The notes: generated by a model from the letters alone, not told the origin. Positions 1 through 10,394 are shown, counted from the stretch's first letter. The stretch is DNA of 64,000 nucleotides from Providencia alcalifaciens (GCF_020271745.1 NZ_CP084296.1:2666001-2730000), one strand, 5' to 3'. Made by a program: numbers and translations.

Positions 1-54
1 TGTATCTATGATTTAGACTTGCAGCTTGTTGGTAAGCTCTATAGATAAAAAATA

Positions 55-84
55 AAAAACCTCGCTTGGCGTTGCGAGGTTTTT
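55..84. terminator. Rho-independent terminator
   Basis: The arms AACCTCGC (58-65) and GCGAGGTT (74-81) pair perfectly, and flanking A and T runs extend the stem. The T run on the + strand and the A run on its left mean it could stop transcription from either side. No gene in the window ends here from the left, so it probably ends a transcript that starts outside the window. Confidence 0.8.
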
Positions 85-110
85 ATGCAGAATCACTTGC
101 CAGCGATTCT

Positions 111-134
111 GTGTGATGCTTCAAATTTAAACAG
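111..134 (+). repeat. 24-bp direct repeat, copy 1
   Basis: This stretch is identical over 24 bases to positions 355-378 and contains the core GATGCTTCAAATTTAAACAG. Both copies are preceded by ATTCT. They lie 244 bp apart in non-coding DNA. I do not recognise the sequence. It may be a duplicated fragment of a stable-RNA flank or an intergenic repeat. Confidence 0.7.
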
Positions 135-541
135 ACCAAGTATAACGAAACTGAGAATCAATTGCAAATTCCTGCCTACTAAGTATACTCCACATACTCC
201 GAATTAGATTGATAAATTTGTGATATCACCATAGAGAAAGTTATTTACTTTTTCCTTTAAATGTAAGTATTTCAGTTGGTTAGGTTATGGATTATGAATT
301 TGTATAACTATAACTAGTCCCTCGAGTTTGGCGACCTGAAAGCCTTAATTCTATGTGTGATGCTTCAAATTTAAACAGGATGAATTCTGTAGGGGCTAGT
401 TGTATAGGTAAGCAGATTAGTCGCACATCTTTGATGTCGAAAGATATCTAAGGTGATTGAACATGTTGAAATTAATTACATTAATTCTCGATCTAATGCG
501 TTCAATTCTAGAATTGGTCGGATACTTCCTTTAGGGAGGGA
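135..541. other. Non-coding region without recognisable genes
   Basis: Apart from the second repeat copy, no convincing reading frame, tRNA or rRNA is visible here. The only sizeable frame, from 453 on the + strand, runs antisense into ybhA and has no family resemblance. A strong + strand terminator follows at 542-570, so a small untranslated + strand RNA in this stretch is possible. Confidence 0.4.
355..378 (+). repeat. 24-bp direct repeat, copy 2
   Basis: This is the second perfect copy of the repeat at 111-134. The bases before it differ slightly (ATTCTAT instead of ATTCT). Nothing coding lies between the copies, and no matching inverted copy was noticed nearby. Confidence 0.7.
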
Positions 542-570
542 GAAAAACCGCGTAAGCGGTTTTTCTTTTT
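542..570 (+). terminator. Rho-independent terminator
   Basis: A perfect 10-bp stem (GAAAAACCGC at 542-551 with GCGGTTTTTC at 556-565) closes a GTAA tetraloop, and a T run follows on the + strand. The T run faces the wrong way to be an ideal terminator for ybhA, although ybhA ends 41 bp away on the opposite strand. Some + strand transcript from the left therefore probably ends here. Confidence 0.85.
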
Positions 571-610
571 ATACGGATATAGACATCTTTAAGTTAGCCA
601 GAATGATGTT

Positions 611-1429
611 TTACAAAACATATTTACGGATCACTTCGGCGATACCCGGTTCGGTATTCACGCGAGTGACTAGCTTCGCTTGCTGCTTGATTTCATCAAC
701 AGCATTACCCATAGCAACGCCTAGGCCTGCGGTTGTTAACATACTTAAATCATTGAAATTATCGCCGAAAGCAACCACATCATTCATGCTCATGCCTTGG
801 GATTCAACCCACTCTTTCAGGCGCTGACCTTTACTATTACCTTTGCGGCCCACATCCACTTGATCTTCCCACGACCATTCGCAATCCAAGTCTAATTCTG
901 ACTCAATTTCACGAACAACATCGTGCAGGCGTTGATGGTCTGGTGAGGTGACAGCGAATTTCCAAATGTACTCATATTGGTTGAGCGCATGAGCGAAGTC
1001 TTCGATAAATTCGAAAGTTGGACGCTGGTGTTGAGGTAAAGATTGCGCCCAATTTAAGGTACGCGTCACACCTTCAGTTTTGGTGTGATACAGCATCGCG
1101 TTATCGACATACATTAAATGTTGGATATCCGAGCCGCGCAGTTTATCAATCAGTAATGCGGCGGAATCGACTGTCATTGGGTTGGATTCTAAGACTTTTT
1201 TACCTAAATAGTCATACAGATAGGTACCGTTACAGCAAATTGCGGGGGTATCTAAGTCAAGTGTCTGATAAAACGGATGAATGGCCACATGGTGACGACC
1301 TGTAACAATGATGACTTTAACCCCTTGTCGACGGGCTTCATTCAGGGCTTCTAAAGATTCGGGCAGAATTTTTTTCTGGTGATCAAGTAGCGTTCCATCG
1401 AGATCAAGGGCAATAACACGGTATGACAT
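611..1429 (-). CDS. ybhA: Pyridoxal phosphate phosphatase, HAD family
   Basis: A 272-residue cytoplasmic phosphatase of the Cof-type HAD superfamily, the same length as E. coli YbhA. E. coli YbhA dephosphorylates pyridoxal phosphate and other sugar or nucleotide phosphates. The nucleophile motif DLDGTLLD is near the N-terminus. The C-terminal metal-binding motif GDNFNDLSML and the conserved GRHHVAIHPF stretch are present. The start at 1429 is preferred over an in-frame ATG at 1441 because a GGAG lies 7 bases before it and the family begins at MSYRVIALDL. It is divergent from pgl, as in E. coli. Confidence 0.93.
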   Translation of the reverse strand: MSYRVIALDLDGTLLDHQKKILPESLEALNEARRQGVKVIIVTGRHHVAIHPFYQTLDLDTPAICCNGTYLYDYLGKKVLESNPMTVDSAALLIDKLRGSDIQHLMYVDNAMLYHTKTEGVTRTLNWAQSLPQHQRPTFEFIEDFAHALNQYEYIWKFAVTSPDHQRLHDVVREIESELDLDCEWSWEDQVDVGRKGNSKGQRLKEWVESQGMSMNDVVAFGDNFNDLSMLTTAGLGVAMGNAVDEIKQQAKLVTRVNTEPGIAEVIRKYVL

Positions 1430-1639
1430 AAACGACTCCATAGGATTTTTTCGGATTCATTTTAGGGCTTTATGATAACTGAAGTTGATTAGTGTTTATA
1501 CACTAAACTGTGCGGCACTGGTTTTTAGTCGTAATTGGATTTTGAGTGATAATTTGATTTTTAGCGGCAATTTGATTTTTTTTCGGTATAGTCAGTCAAT
1601 CATTTCATTCGATGATTTTACTATATTCAAGGAGTCAGG

Positions 1640-2620
1640 ATGGATCAGGTTGTTTATGTTGCCAGCCCAGAAACCCAACAAATTCACGTTTGGGCGATGA
1701 ATAAAGTGGGTGAACTTTCACTGCTGCAAACTGTGAGTACACCGGGGCAAGTGCAGCCAATGGTGGTGAGCCACGATAAAAAGTATCTGTATATCGGGGT
1801 CGGCCCTCACCTGAGTGTTGTGACCTATGATATTGAGCCTCAAGGCACATTACGTTTTAAAGCGCAAACCAGCGTACCAGGAAAACCTGTGCATTTATCG
1901 CTGGATAACAGCGGTAAATACCTATTTGTCCCTTCTTACCACCAGCACAATTTAGCAGTATTACCGATTGGGTGTGATGGCGTTGCAGGGGCACCCATTC
2001 AAGTTATCGAAGGATTACGCCATCCACATTCATCCCATATGGACGCTGATAATCAGCAGCTGTGGGTGCCATGTTTAGGCGAAGATCATATCCGCCTGTT
2101 TGATCTGACAGAAAATGGCTATTTAACTGAAGCCACTGCAGATCAAATCACAACAGCACCGAAAGCGGGCCCTCGTCATTTAGCGCTGCATCCTCAAGAA
2201 AAAGTGATTTACTGCTTGAATGAACTGGATTCCACGGTCAACGTTTATCATAAATTTACGCGTTATCGTGAAATGCAGAATGTGGCGTTGTATCCTGAAG
2301 GTAATCAGAGTCAGCGCTGGGCGGCGGATATTCATATCACGCCAAATGGTCGTCATTTATATGCAAGTGAACGTTCAGAAAGTTACTTAGCACACTATCA
2401 AGTGTCTGAGAATGGGCGCGAGTTAAGTTTAGTCGGACGCTACCCGACGCAAGCGCAGCCTCGTGGTTTTAATATTGACCCATCAGGGCGTTTCTTGGTG
2501 TCGAGCGGACAAAAATCCGAGCATATTTCAGTGTCAGAGATTGATTCTATCACTGGAAAATTGACTGAATTAGCGCGTTATAAAGCCTCTGCGGGTTGTA
2601 TGTGGGTGACATTCCGTTAA
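1640..2620 (+). CDS. pgl: 6-phosphogluconolactonase
   Basis: A 326-residue seven-bladed beta-propeller lactonase (E. coli Pgl/YbhE has 331 residues). It hydrolyses 6-phosphogluconolactone to 6-phosphogluconate in the oxidative pentose phosphate pathway. Repeated blade segments such as GKYLFVPSYHQHN and GRHLYASERSES are visible, as is the conserved RHLALHP stretch. An AAGGAG ribosome-binding site lies a few bases before the ATG. It sits between ybhA and bioA, as in E. coli, and converges on bioA across a shared terminator. Confidence 0.95.
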   Translation: MDQVVYVASPETQQIHVWAMNKVGELSLLQTVSTPGQVQPMVVSHDKKYLYIGVGPHLSVVTYDIEPQGTLRFKAQTSVPGKPVHLSLDNSGKYLFVPSYHQHNLAVLPIGCDGVAGAPIQVIEGLRHPHSSHMDADNQQLWVPCLGEDHIRLFDLTENGYLTEATADQITTAPKAGPRHLALHPQEKVIYCLNELDSTVNVYHKFTRYREMQNVALYPEGNQSQRWAADIHITPNGRHLYASERSESYLAHYQVSENGRELSLVGRYPTQAQPRGFNIDPSGRFLVSSGQKSEHISVSEIDSITGKLTELARYKASAGCMWVTFR

Positions 2621-2629
2621 CGGTTGAGC

Positions 2630-2662
2630 AAATATCGCTGAGTGAATAGCTCAGCGATATTT
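2630..2662. terminator. Bidirectional terminator between pgl and bioA
   Basis: A perfect 13-bp stem (2630-2642 with 2650-2662) closes a short loop. T-rich sequence follows on the + strand and is weaker on the - strand. It lies exactly between the convergent ends of pgl and bioA and probably serves both. Confidence 0.85.
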
Positions 2663-2666
2663 TACG

Positions 2667-3938
2667 TTAAGCGGCGAGCACTTTTTCCATTGCTTGAGTT
2701 ATTTTACTCAGTTGTTCAGGGGTAATAATATACGGCGGCATCACATAAATAAGCTTACCAAATGGGCGGATCCATACCCCTTCAGCCACAAAAACTTTCT
2801 GCAATTCGGCCGTATTGACCGGATGCTTCATTTCAATCACCCCAATAGTGCCTAGCACCCGAACATCTTGAACACTTGAATAACGGGCAAGGGGAAGTAA
2901 CTCCGTTCTCAGTTGCTGTTCAATATTGGCAACAGTCTCTTGCCATGGGCTTTCTAGCAATAATTTTAAACTGGCATTGGCAACGGCGCAGGCCAATGGG
3001 TTTCCCATAAAGGTCGGTCCGTGCATAAAGCAGCCTGCTTCTCCATTACTGATGGTTTCTGCGACATGGCGAGTAGTAATGGTGGCAGAGAGCGTCATAT
3101 ATCCACCCGTCAAACCTTTACCTAAGCACATGATATCAGGTGAAATTCCTGCATGCTGGCAAGCAAATAACTTTCCGGTACGACCAAACCCTGTGGCGAT
3201 TTCATCCGCAATGAGCAGTAATCCGTAATGGTCGCAAAGCTCACGAACGCCTTTGAGGTAATTAGGATGATAAAAACGCATTCCTCCCGCACCTTGAACG
3301 ATGGGTTCGAGGATGATCGCGGCAATGTCTTGATGATTTTCGGCAAGTTGATGCTTGAGTGTCTGAAGGTCAGTTTCATTCCACTCATCATGGAAACTAC
3401 ATTGAGGCGCGTCGACAAAAATATGGGGCGGCAAATAACCTTTGTATAAACCGTGCATGGAGTTGTCAGGATCGCACACCGCCATCGCACCAAAAGTATC
3501 GCCATGATAACCATGACGTAAGGTGAGAATTCGTTGGCGCTTTTCACCGCGAGCTTGCCAGTATTGGAGTGCCATTTTTAAGGAAACTTCCACGGCAACC
3601 GAGCCAGAATCCGCAAGAAAAACACACTCTAATGGCTCTGGGGTGATGGCAACCAGTTGTTTGCATAATGCAATGGCGGGTGGATGGGTAATGCCCCCGA
3701 ACATCACGTGAGACATTTTCGCCAGTTGGCTGGTGACTGCTTGATTGAGTACCGGATGATTGTAGCCATGAATGGCTGCCCACCATGATGACATTCCATC
3801 CACCAGCCTTCTTCCATCTTCCATAATCAGCTCCACACCTTCTGCGGCAACGATTGGGTAGGCAGGAATAGGGTGGCTCATTGAGGTGTAAGGATGCCAA
3901 ATGTGCTTGGCATCAAAAGCAATATCGCAACTGTCCAT
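2667..3938 (-). CDS. bioA: Adenosylmethionine-8-amino-7-oxononanoate aminotransferase
   Basis: A 423-residue class III PLP-dependent aminotransferase. It uses S-adenosylmethionine as amino donor to make 7,8-diaminopelargonate in biotin synthesis. The N-terminal HIWHPYTSM motif is typical of BioA. The stretch [12 protein letters not shown] binds PLP, and GKGLTGGYM holds the Schiff-base lysine. It is divergent from bioBFCD, with the BirA-type operator between the two starts, so one repressor can control both units. Confidence 0.97.
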   Translation of the reverse strand: MDSCDIAFDAKHIWHPYTSMSHPIPAYPIVAAEGVELIMEDGRRLVDGMSSWWAAIHGYNHPVLNQAVTSQLAKMSHVMFGGITHPPAIALCKQLVAITPEPLECVFLADSGSVAVEVSLKMALQYWQARGEKRQRILTLRHGYHGDTFGAMAVCDPDNSMHGLYKGYLPPHIFVDAPQCSFHDEWNETDLQTLKHQLAENHQDIAAIILEPIVQGAGGMRFYHPNYLKGVRELCDHYGLLLIADEIATGFGRTGKLFACQHAGISPDIMCLGKGLTGGYMTLSATITTRHVAETISNGEAGCFMHGPTFMGNPLACAVANASLKLLLESPWQETVANIEQQLRTELLPLARYSSVQDVRVLGTIGVIEMKHPVNTAELQKVFVAEGVWIRPFGKLIYVMPPYIITPEQLSKITQAMEKVLAA

Positions 3939-3944
3939 GATTAT

Positions 3945-3977
3945 ATGTCAACTTTTTTTAGATCATTTAGTTGACAT
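3945..3977. promoter_or_regulatory. BirA (biotin repressor) operator
   Basis: Perfect 9-bp inverted arms, ATGTCAACT (3945-3953) and AGTTGACAT (3969-3977), are separated by 15 bases between bioA and bioB. The enterobacterial BirA operator has this geometry, 9-bp arms about 15-16 bases apart, in the same divergent bio promoter region. The arm sequence differs somewhat from the E. coli form. BirA loaded with biotinyl-AMP would repress both directions. Confidence 0.85.
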
Positions 3978-4028
3978 GATAATCGCAATATTTAAACTGG
4001 CAACAACTTTTTCAACTGGAGAGATCCT

Positions 4029-5081
4029 GTGAGCAAATTAAAACAATGTTCAGTAAAAAACTGGACAATAAAACAAGCTAATGAACTGTTTTCAATGCCA
4101 TTTTTTGAATTATTATTTCAAGCACAGCAAGTACATCGCCAACATTTTGACCCGCAACAAGTGCAAGTGAGCACCTTGCTGTCTATCAAAACCGGGGCAT
4201 GTCCTGAAGATTGTAAGTATTGCGCTCAGAGTGCGCGGTATAAAACAGGTTTAGAAACTGAACGCTTGATGGAAGTCCAGCAAGTGGTTGAATCAGCGAA
4301 GAAAGCAAAAAATGCCGGTTCCACACGTTTTTGTATGGGGGCTGCGTGGCGTAACCCAAAAGAGCGCGATATGCCTTATCTTGAAATGATGGTCAAGGAA
4401 GTGAAAGCGTTAGGTATGGAAACGTGCATGACGCTGGGGATGATTGATGATTCACAAGCAGGTCGCTTAGCAGATGCGGGCTTGGATTACTATAACCATA
4501 ACCTTGATACCTCACCGGAATATTACGGCAATATTATTACCACGCGAACTTACCAAGACCGTTTAGATACGCTGGATAATGTACGCAATGCGGGCATTAA
4601 AGTTTGCTCGGGTGGGATTTTGGGCTTAGGTGAAAAAGTCAGTGACCGTGCGGCATTACTCGTGCAGTTGGCGAACTTACCAAAACCACCAGAAAGTGTG
4701 CCGATCAATATGTTGATGAAGGTTGAAGGCACGCCGATGGCTGATAATGACGATGTGGATCCATTTGATTTTATCCGTACCATTGCAGTGGCGCGGATCA
4801 TGATGCCAAGCTCCTATGTGCGTTTATCCGCAGGGCGTGAGCATATGAACGAGCAAACTCAGGCACTGTGTTTTATGGCGGGTGCGAACTCTGTTTTCTA
4901 TGGCTGCAAATTGTTAACTACGCCAAACCCTGACGAAAACAAAGATATTGCGCTGTTTAAAAAGCTGAATATCAACCCTGAGCGCATTGAAATGGAAGAC
5001 GGGGAAGACCTACAAGCCGCAAAACTGGCAGAAACCCTGTTAACCGCTGACAATGCACAATTTTATAACGCGGCAGTCTGA
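4029..5081 (+). CDS. bioB: Biotin synthase
   Basis: A 350-residue radical SAM enzyme that inserts sulfur into dethiobiotin. The radical SAM cluster motif CPEDCKYC follows the conserved [15 protein letters not shown] stretch. Residues for the auxiliary [2Fe-2S] cluster occur in FCMGAAW, TCMTLG and VCSGG, and YVRLSAGRE carries the conserved arginine. Translation probably starts at a GTG with GGAGAG just upstream. It is first in bioBFCD, and its stop overlaps the bioF start by one base. Confidence 0.97.
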   Translation: MSKLKQCSVKNWTIKQANELFSMPFFELLFQAQQVHRQHFDPQQVQVSTLLSIKTGACPEDCKYCAQSARYKTGLETERLMEVQQVVESAKKAKNAGSTRFCMGAAWRNPKERDMPYLEMMVKEVKALGMETCMTLGMIDDSQAGRLADAGLDYYNHNLDTSPEYYGNIITTRTYQDRLDTLDNVRNAGIKVCSGGILGLGEKVSDRAALLVQLANLPKPPESVPINMLMKVEGTPMADNDDVDPFDFIRTIAVARIMMPSSYVRLSAGREHMNEQTQALCFMAGANSVFYGCKLLTTPNPDENKDIALFKKLNINPERIEMEDGEDLQAAKLAETLLTADNAQFYNAAV

Positions 5082-6238
5082 TGGGCTGGTCATCGTTTAT
5101 CGATAGCCAATTGCAGAAGCGTAAAGACGCTTCTGCATGGCGTGAGCGCCGATGTATTGAAAAAAGCGCTGGTCGGGAACTCCATTTTCAAGGCAAAAGC
5201 TACCTGAATTTTTCGTCGAATGATTATTTAGGGCTTAGCCAACATCCCGAAATTATCCGTGCTTGGCAGCAAGGTGCGCAAGAGTATGGGGTTGGAAGTG
5301 GTGGTTCAGGACATATCACGGGATTTACCAAAGCCCATCAAGAGGCGGAGCAGAAACTGGCAGATTGGTTGGGGTATCCACGGGCCATTTTGTTTATCTC
5401 TGGCTTTGCGGCTAACCATGCATTGATCACTGCGTTAATGACGGCGGAAGATCGTATTCTGGCAGACAAACTCAGTCATGCTTCTTTGTTAGAAGGGGCG
5501 ATGCATTCCCAAGCTCAGTTACGGCGCTTTAGCCATAATAGCGTTGATTCTCTGGAAAAATTAATCAACAAACCTCATGAATCGAAAACGTTAGTGGTAA
5601 CCGAAGGGGTGTTCAGCATGGATGGGGACAGTGCGCCACTTGATAAACTGCAAACACTGGCTCACGCCCACGATGCATGGTTAATGGTGGATGATGCTCA
5701 TGGACTTGGGATCTGGGGTCAGCAAGGGCGTGGGAGCTGTGATGAGTATGGTATTCAGCCCGACATTCTCGTGGCCACGTTTGGTAAAGCCGTTGGCGTT
5801 AGTGGGGCCGCGGTGTTGTGTGATGAACGCACGGCGGATTTTTTAATTCAAGCGGCTCGCCATCTTATTTACAGCACCTCAATGCCTCCTGCTCAAGCTG
5901 TCGCTATCTCGGCGGCGGTAGAGAAAATTCAACAAGCGGACGAGCAGAGGGCTCAGTTACAGCGCAATATTCGCTATTTTAGGCGCCAGCTTAATTTACC
6001 AGATATGCAGCTGGTGGATTCCAATACGGCTATTCAGCCGCTGATTGTCGGGGATAACGAAAAGAGTTTGCAGTTATCCCAATTTTTACACGAGAAAGGT
6101 ATTTGGGTTCAAGCCATTAGACCACCAACGGTTCCACCAGGTGGTGCCAGATTACGCATGACATTAAGTGCCGCTCATCAGCAAAATGATATCGACAAAT
6201 TATTGGAGGCACTCAATGAGTTTGTCTTTGTGTCATGA
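5081..6238 (+). CDS. bioF: 8-amino-7-oxononanoate synthase
   Basis: A 385-residue PLP enzyme of the alpha-oxoamine synthase family. It condenses pimeloyl-ACP (or pimeloyl-CoA) with alanine in biotin synthesis. The family motifs [20 protein letters not shown] and VDDAHGLG are present, and the PLP lysine lies in [10 protein letters not shown]. Its first base is the last base of the bioB stop codon, and its end overlaps the bioC start by 23 bp. Both overlaps indicate translational coupling. Confidence 0.96.
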   Translation: MGWSSFIDSQLQKRKDASAWRERRCIEKSAGRELHFQGKSYLNFSSNDYLGLSQHPEIIRAWQQGAQEYGVGSGGSGHITGFTKAHQEAEQKLADWLGYPRAILFISGFAANHALITALMTAEDRILADKLSHASLLEGAMHSQAQLRRFSHNSVDSLEKLINKPHESKTLVVTEGVFSMDGDSAPLDKLQTLAHAHDAWLMVDDAHGLGIWGQQGRGSCDEYGIQPDILVATFGKAVGVSGAAVLCDERTADFLIQAARHLIYSTSMPPAQAVAISAAVEKIQQADEQRAQLQRNIRYFRRQLNLPDMQLVDSNTAIQPLIVGDNEKSLQLSQFLHEKGIWVQAIRPPTVPPGGARLRMTLSAAHQQNDIDKLLEALNEFVFVS

Positions 6239-7046
6239 TAAGGCGAGCTTATCGCGAAATACTCGAGAAAAAGCCAAGCGAGAAAAAGCCAAGATAGCCT
6301 CGGCATTTGGGCGTGCGGCTTCGCGCTATGATTCTCTGGCTAGCTATCAACAAAACAGCGGTAAGCAGCTGCTTAACCTGCTAGAAAATCACGGGGGAAT
6401 AGAGATTCCCATGTTTCCTCAACAGGTATTAGATGCGGGTTGTGGGACTGGATTTTTTAGCCAAATTATCAAACAGAGGGGAGCGCATGTGACGGCGCTT
6501 GACCTCTCTGTCGGCATGCTAGATGTCGCGCGAAACAAACAATCGGCGCATCGTTATGTGTGTGGGGATATGGACACGCTTCCCTTTGAGGATGCCAGTT
6601 TTGATTGGGTATTTTCCAATTTGGCCATTCAGTGGTGCGATGATTTATCTCATGCGCTAAGCGAGTTATACCGTGTGACGAGGCCGGGTGGGATTATCGG
6701 TTTCACCACGTTAGCGGAGCACTCTCTTGGCGAGCTCTCGGAGGCTTGGAAAGCATTGGATGATTCCCCGCATGTGAACCGCTTTTTACCCTACTCAAAG
6801 ATTGTTAAGAGCTGTCAGGTGTGGCGTAGCCAACTTTATCAACAAGCGGATACGCTCTATTTTTCTAACCTCATTGAATTGCTTAATTCAGTGAAAGGGA
6901 TCGGCGCAACTCACTTAACTGCGGGCCGCCAAGCGGGGCTGATGACACGTCAGCGTTTGCAGCAACTCAGCTCAGTATATCCAAGTACTGAGAAAGGGCT
7001 GCCATTAACCTATCAAACTGTATTTGGAATTATTTATCGTGACTAA
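6216..7046 (+). CDS. bioC: Malonyl-ACP O-methyltransferase
   Basis: A 276-residue SAM-dependent methyltransferase. It methylates malonyl-ACP to start pimeloyl-chain synthesis for biotin. The SAM-binding motif [13 protein letters not shown] and the later LDLSVGML and FSNLAIQWC motifs are typical. The start at 6216 is chosen because GGAGG lies 6 bases before it; a longer in-frame start at 6168 would run deep into bioF. About 30 polar residues precede the first conserved block. Confidence 0.94.
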   Translation: MSLSLCHDKASLSRNTREKAKREKAKIASAFGRAASRYDSLASYQQNSGKQLLNLLENHGGIEIPMFPQQVLDAGCGTGFFSQIIKQRGAHVTALDLSVGMLDVARNKQSAHRYVCGDMDTLPFEDASFDWVFSNLAIQWCDDLSHALSELYRVTRPGGIIGFTTLAEHSLGELSEAWKALDDSPHVNRFLPYSKIVKSCQVWRSQLYQQADTLYFSNLIELLNSVKGIGATHLTAGRQAGLMTRQRLQQLSSVYPSTEKGLPLTYQTVFGIIYRD

Positions 7047-7713
7047 AACATATTTTGTAACCGGAACGGATACTGAAATCGGCAAAACTATGTCGAGCTG
7101 TGCATTGTTACAAGCGGCTAATCTGCAAGGGCTGAAAACCGTAGGGTATAAGCCGGTCGCTTCAGGTAGCGAAATGACTGAACAAGGTTTGCGTAATAGC
7201 GATGCATTACAACTTCAAGCGAATAGCCGCGTCGTAGTGCCTTACGAGCAAATCAACCCCATTATTTTTGAAGCACCGACGTCACCGCACATTGTCAGTG
7301 AAAAAACCGGACAGGCCATTGAGTTTTCTGTGATGACTCAAGGTTTAAGACAGCTACAGAAGCAGGCTGAATGGGTATTAGTGGAAGGTGCCGGCGGCTG
7401 GTATACCCCATTATCTGCCGAGCAAACCTACGCAGATTGGGTGGTTGAACAGCAGTTACCCGTAATTTTAGTGGTTGGCGTGAAGCTTGGGTGTATTAAC
7501 CATGCAGTATTAACGGCGCAAGCCGTGAAAGCTTCAGGGGTATCTTTAGTTGGCTGGATTGCGAATGAAGTGGAACCCGCGGGCACTTATCAACAAGAGT
7601 ATCTCACTGCATTGAAGCGGATGATCGATGCGCCATGTCTAGGGATCATCCCGCATATCGAAAACCAATCTACAGATTCTTTAGGGCAATATTTAGACCT
7701 TTCCTCCCTTTAA
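7039..7713 (+). CDS. bioD: Dethiobiotin synthetase
   Basis: A 224-residue ATP-dependent carboxylase that closes the ureido ring of dethiobiotin. The P-loop variant GTDTEIGKT is at the N-terminus, and VEGAGGWYTPL and VVGVKLGCINHA are conserved active-site segments. The GTG at 7039, overlapping the end of bioC, is preferred over an upstream in-frame start because family members begin at this point (E. coli MSKRYFVTGTDTE). It is last in the bio operon. A second bioD paralogue elsewhere in the genome cannot be excluded. Confidence 0.95.
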   Translation: MTKTYFVTGTDTEIGKTMSSCALLQAANLQGLKTVGYKPVASGSEMTEQGLRNSDALQLQANSRVVVPYEQINPIIFEAPTSPHIVSEKTGQAIEFSVMTQGLRQLQKQAEWVLVEGAGGWYTPLSAEQTYADWVVEQQLPVILVVGVKLGCINHAVLTAQAVKASGVSLVGWIANEVEPAGTYQQEYLTALKRMIDAPCLGIIPHIENQSTDSLGQYLDLSSL

Positions 7714-7756
7714 GATCTTTTAAAAACCACGGTAAAGCCGTTATACAATTGGGTAT

Positions 7757-7774
7757 GGCGGCAGTACGCCTTTT
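7757..7774 (+). terminator. Weak candidate terminator after bioD
   Basis: A short GGCG/CGCC stem is followed by TTTT about 45 bp after the bioD stop. The stem is only four pairs, so this is a tentative end for the bio operon. Confidence 0.3.
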
Positions 7775-7994
7775 ACTTGTTTTTGCCGATCTTTTTTAAC
7801 GTTAATGATCTATTTTTTGTCAAGTTTCATGGGGAAATTACTAAGTAGCCTCCGTAAAAAAACAGAATATTTCTCTTTTGTCACGAATGGAGAGTAAAAA
7901 TACTTTCACCATTTCGCCATATTTTTGTCATTTTATCACCAAGCCATAAAATGAGCATGTTACGGGAGTGCATGAGGCGGAAGGGCTTCCAGAG

Positions 7995-8017
7995 TTATCC
8001 ACTATTTCTGTGGATAA
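7995..8017. promoter_or_regulatory. Inverted pair of DnaA boxes upstream of uvrB
   Basis: TTATCCACT (7995-8003) faces TTATCCACA on the other strand (8009-8017), five bases apart. The second is a perfect consensus DnaA box. DnaA boxes are known in the distal uvrB promoter region of E. coli, so this may be a conserved regulatory element. The rest of the 624-bp gap holds the SOS box and AT-rich sequence with no gene. Confidence 0.65.
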
Positions 8018-8284
8018 CCTTGTGAATTAACATTCAAAAACCATTCTGATGCTAGGTGACAAGCGGCTTTGCCTTTATTTGATGTGATTCTGGGCTTTTA
8101 TGTAATTTTGTTTAAATACAATTAGTTAAATAAAAGCAAGCGTTCTATTTAGATTTGCGTTAAGGCCAAAAAGTCTAAAAGCATAAAATATCTACTTTCA
8201 AAAAGGTCAAGTTTTATTTTGGGGATAACATTTTCGTAAACAGATTTCAACCTCATAAAAAGGAAATTTATCACCAGTACTTGA

Positions 8285-8304
8285 AGCTGGTTTTTTATCC
8301 AGTA
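8285..8304. promoter_or_regulatory. LexA (SOS) box of uvrB
   Basis: CTGG (8287-8290), eight T/A-rich bases and CCAG (8299-8302) form a LexA-type palindrome 34 bp before the uvrB start. The right half TTTTTATCCAGTA matches the known E. coli uvrB box closely. LexA bound here would repress uvrB until DNA damage. Confidence 0.85.
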
Positions 8305-8337
8305 TCATAGGCGGGAGATTATTAAAGAGGCATAACT

Positions 8338-10356
8338 ATGAGCAAGGATTTTAAACTGTATTCTGATTTTCAGCCGGGGGGTGATCAGCCTGAGGCGATT
8401 CGTAAATTAAGAGAAGGGTTAGAAGATGGTCTTGCTCATCAAACTTTACTCGGGGTTACTGGGTCGGGTAAAACCTTTACTATTGCGAACGTGATTGCTC
8501 AAGAAAATCGCCCAACGATGTTGATGGCGCATAACAAAACCTTGGCTGCGCAATTATACAGCGAAATGAAAGCCTTCTTTCCTGAGAATGCAGTAGAGTA
8601 TTTCGTTTCTTATTACGATTATTATCAGCCTGAAGCGTATGTTCCCAGTTCAGATACCTTTATTGAGAAAGATGCCTCGGTAAACGAACATATTGAACAG
8701 ATGCGTTTGTCTGCAACCAAAGCGTTACTTGAGCGCCGTGATGTTATTGTAGTGGCATCCGTCTCTGCAATTTATGGGTTAGGCGATCCTGACAGCTATT
8801 TGAAAATGATGCTGCATTTGACGGACGGCATGATTATTGACCAGCGCTCTATTTTACGCCGTCTTGCGGACTTGCAGTATACCCGTAATGACCAAGCGTT
8901 TACGCGAGGAACTTTCCGTGTTCGTGGTGAAGTGATTGATATCTTCCCAGCAGAATCCGATGAATATGCATTAAGAGTTGAACTTTTTGATGACGAAGTG
9001 GAGCGCTTATCATTGTTCGACCCGTTAACCGGAGCTATTCAACATCGGGTACCACGCTTTACCGTTTACCCTAAAACTCACTACGTGACGCCAAGAGAAC
9101 GAATTCTTGAGGCGATGGAAAATATCAAAGTCGAGTTAGCCGATAGGCGTAAGGTACTGTTAGAGAATCATAAGCTACTGGAAGAGCAGCGAATTACTCA
9201 GCGCACACAATTTGACTTAGAAATGATGAACGAGCTGGGCTACTGCTCAGGAATTGAGAACTATTCTCGTTATCTTTCCGGGCGCGCACCGGGCGAGCCG
9301 CCTCCAACACTGTTTGATTATCTCCCCGCAGATGGATTGTTGGTTGTGGATGAGTCTCACGTAACAATCCCACAAATTGGCGCGATGTATAAAGGTGACC
9401 GTTCCCGTAAAGAGACCCTCGTAGAGTATGGTTTCCGACTACCTTCCGCTCTCGATAACCGCCCAATGCGTTTTGAAGAGTTTGAAGCTTTAGCACCTCA
9501 AACTATCTATGTCTCTGCGACACCGGGTAATTATGAGCTGGATAAGTCGGGGCAGGAAGTGATTGAGCAGGTGGTTAGACCGACAGGACTGCTCGATCCG
9601 CTAATTGAAGTGCGTCCAGTGGCAACGCAGGTGGATGATTTGCTATCTGAAATTCGTATTCGCGTTCAGAAGCAGGAGCGTGTGCTGGTCACCACTTTAA
9701 CCAAACGCATGGCGGAAGACCTCACCGAATATTTAGAAGAGCATGGGGAGCGTGTTCGCTATCTACACTCAGATATCGACACGGTAGAACGAGTTGAAAT
9801 CATTCGTGATTTACGTCTCGGTGAATTTGATGTACTGGTTGGGATCAACTTATTGCGAGAAGGTTTGGATATGCCAGAAGTTTCGCTGGTGGCTATCCTT
9901 GATGCTGATAAGGAGGGTTTCTTACGTTCAGAACGTTCACTGATCCAAACCATCGGCCGTGCAGCACGTAACTTGAACGGTAAAGCAATTTTGTATGGAG
10001 ATAGAATTACTAACTCCATGGCGAAAGCAATCGCAGAAACCGAACGACGCCGAGCAAAACAGATAGAATTTAACGAAGCTCATGGCATTACACCGCAAGG
10101 TCTGAATAAGAAAGTTGGCGATATCTTACAGATTGGCCATAAAGTCGGTGGTAAAGGGAAAGGGCGCGGCAAAGAGAGCATCAAAGATGAATCTCTGCTT
10201 AATGTTCAATCTATGTCAACGAAAGAGCTGGAGCAGCGCATTTCTCAATTGGAAACGCAGATGTATAAACATGCTCAAGATCTGGAGTTTGAAGCCGCTG
10301 CACGGGTTCGCGATGAGTTACAAACGCTACGAAACCAATTTATCGCCAATTCGTAA
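8338..10356 (+). CDS. uvrB: Excinuclease ABC subunit B
   Basis: A 672-residue DNA damage recognition helicase of nucleotide excision repair. It receives DNA from UvrA and positions UvrC for incision. Visible motifs are the Walker A box GVTGSGKT, the beta-hairpin region with [10 protein letters not shown], the DEAH-like VDESH, helicase motifs SATPGNYE and QTIGRAARN, and a C-terminal UVR domain ([20 protein letters not shown]) that contacts UvrC. AGAGG precedes the ATG. It is preceded by an SOS box and DnaA boxes and followed by a terminator. Confidence 0.98.
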   Translation: MSKDFKLYSDFQPGGDQPEAIRKLREGLEDGLAHQTLLGVTGSGKTFTIANVIAQENRPTMLMAHNKTLAAQLYSEMKAFFPENAVEYFVSYYDYYQPEAYVPSSDTFIEKDASVNEHIEQMRLSATKALLERRDVIVVASVSAIYGLGDPDSYLKMMLHLTDGMIIDQRSILRRLADLQYTRNDQAFTRGTFRVRGEVIDIFPAESDEYALRVELFDDEVERLSLFDPLTGAIQHRVPRFTVYPKTHYVTPRERILEAMENIKVELADRRKVLLENHKLLEEQRITQRTQFDLEMMNELGYCSGIENYSRYLSGRAPGEPPPTLFDYLPADGLLVVDESHVTIPQIGAMYKGDRSRKETLVEYGFRLPSALDNRPMRFEEFEALAPQTIYVSATPGNYELDKSGQEVIEQVVRPTGLLDPLIEVRPVATQVDDLLSEIRIRVQKQERVLVTTLTKRMAEDLTEYLEEHGERVRYLHSDIDTVERVEIIRDLRLGEFDVLVGINLLREGLDMPEVSLVAILDADKEGFLRSERSLIQTIGRAARNLNGKAILYGDRITNSMAKAIAETERRRAKQIEFNEAHGITPQGLNKKVGDILQIGHKVGGKGKGRGKESIKDESLLNVQSMSTKELEQRISQLETQMYKHAQDLEFEAAARVRDELQTLRNQFIANS

Positions 10357-10394
10357 TTTTTAATAATCGCTAAAAAATACGCTAATTTATTAAG

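Noticed and set aside
453-827. 124-codon frame on the + strand
   Set aside because: It runs antisense through ybhA, crosses a strong terminator and has no family resemblance.
3122-3547. 141-codon frame inside bioA on the same strand
   Set aside because: It is a shadow frame within a clear gene, with no ribosome-binding site or recognisable domain.
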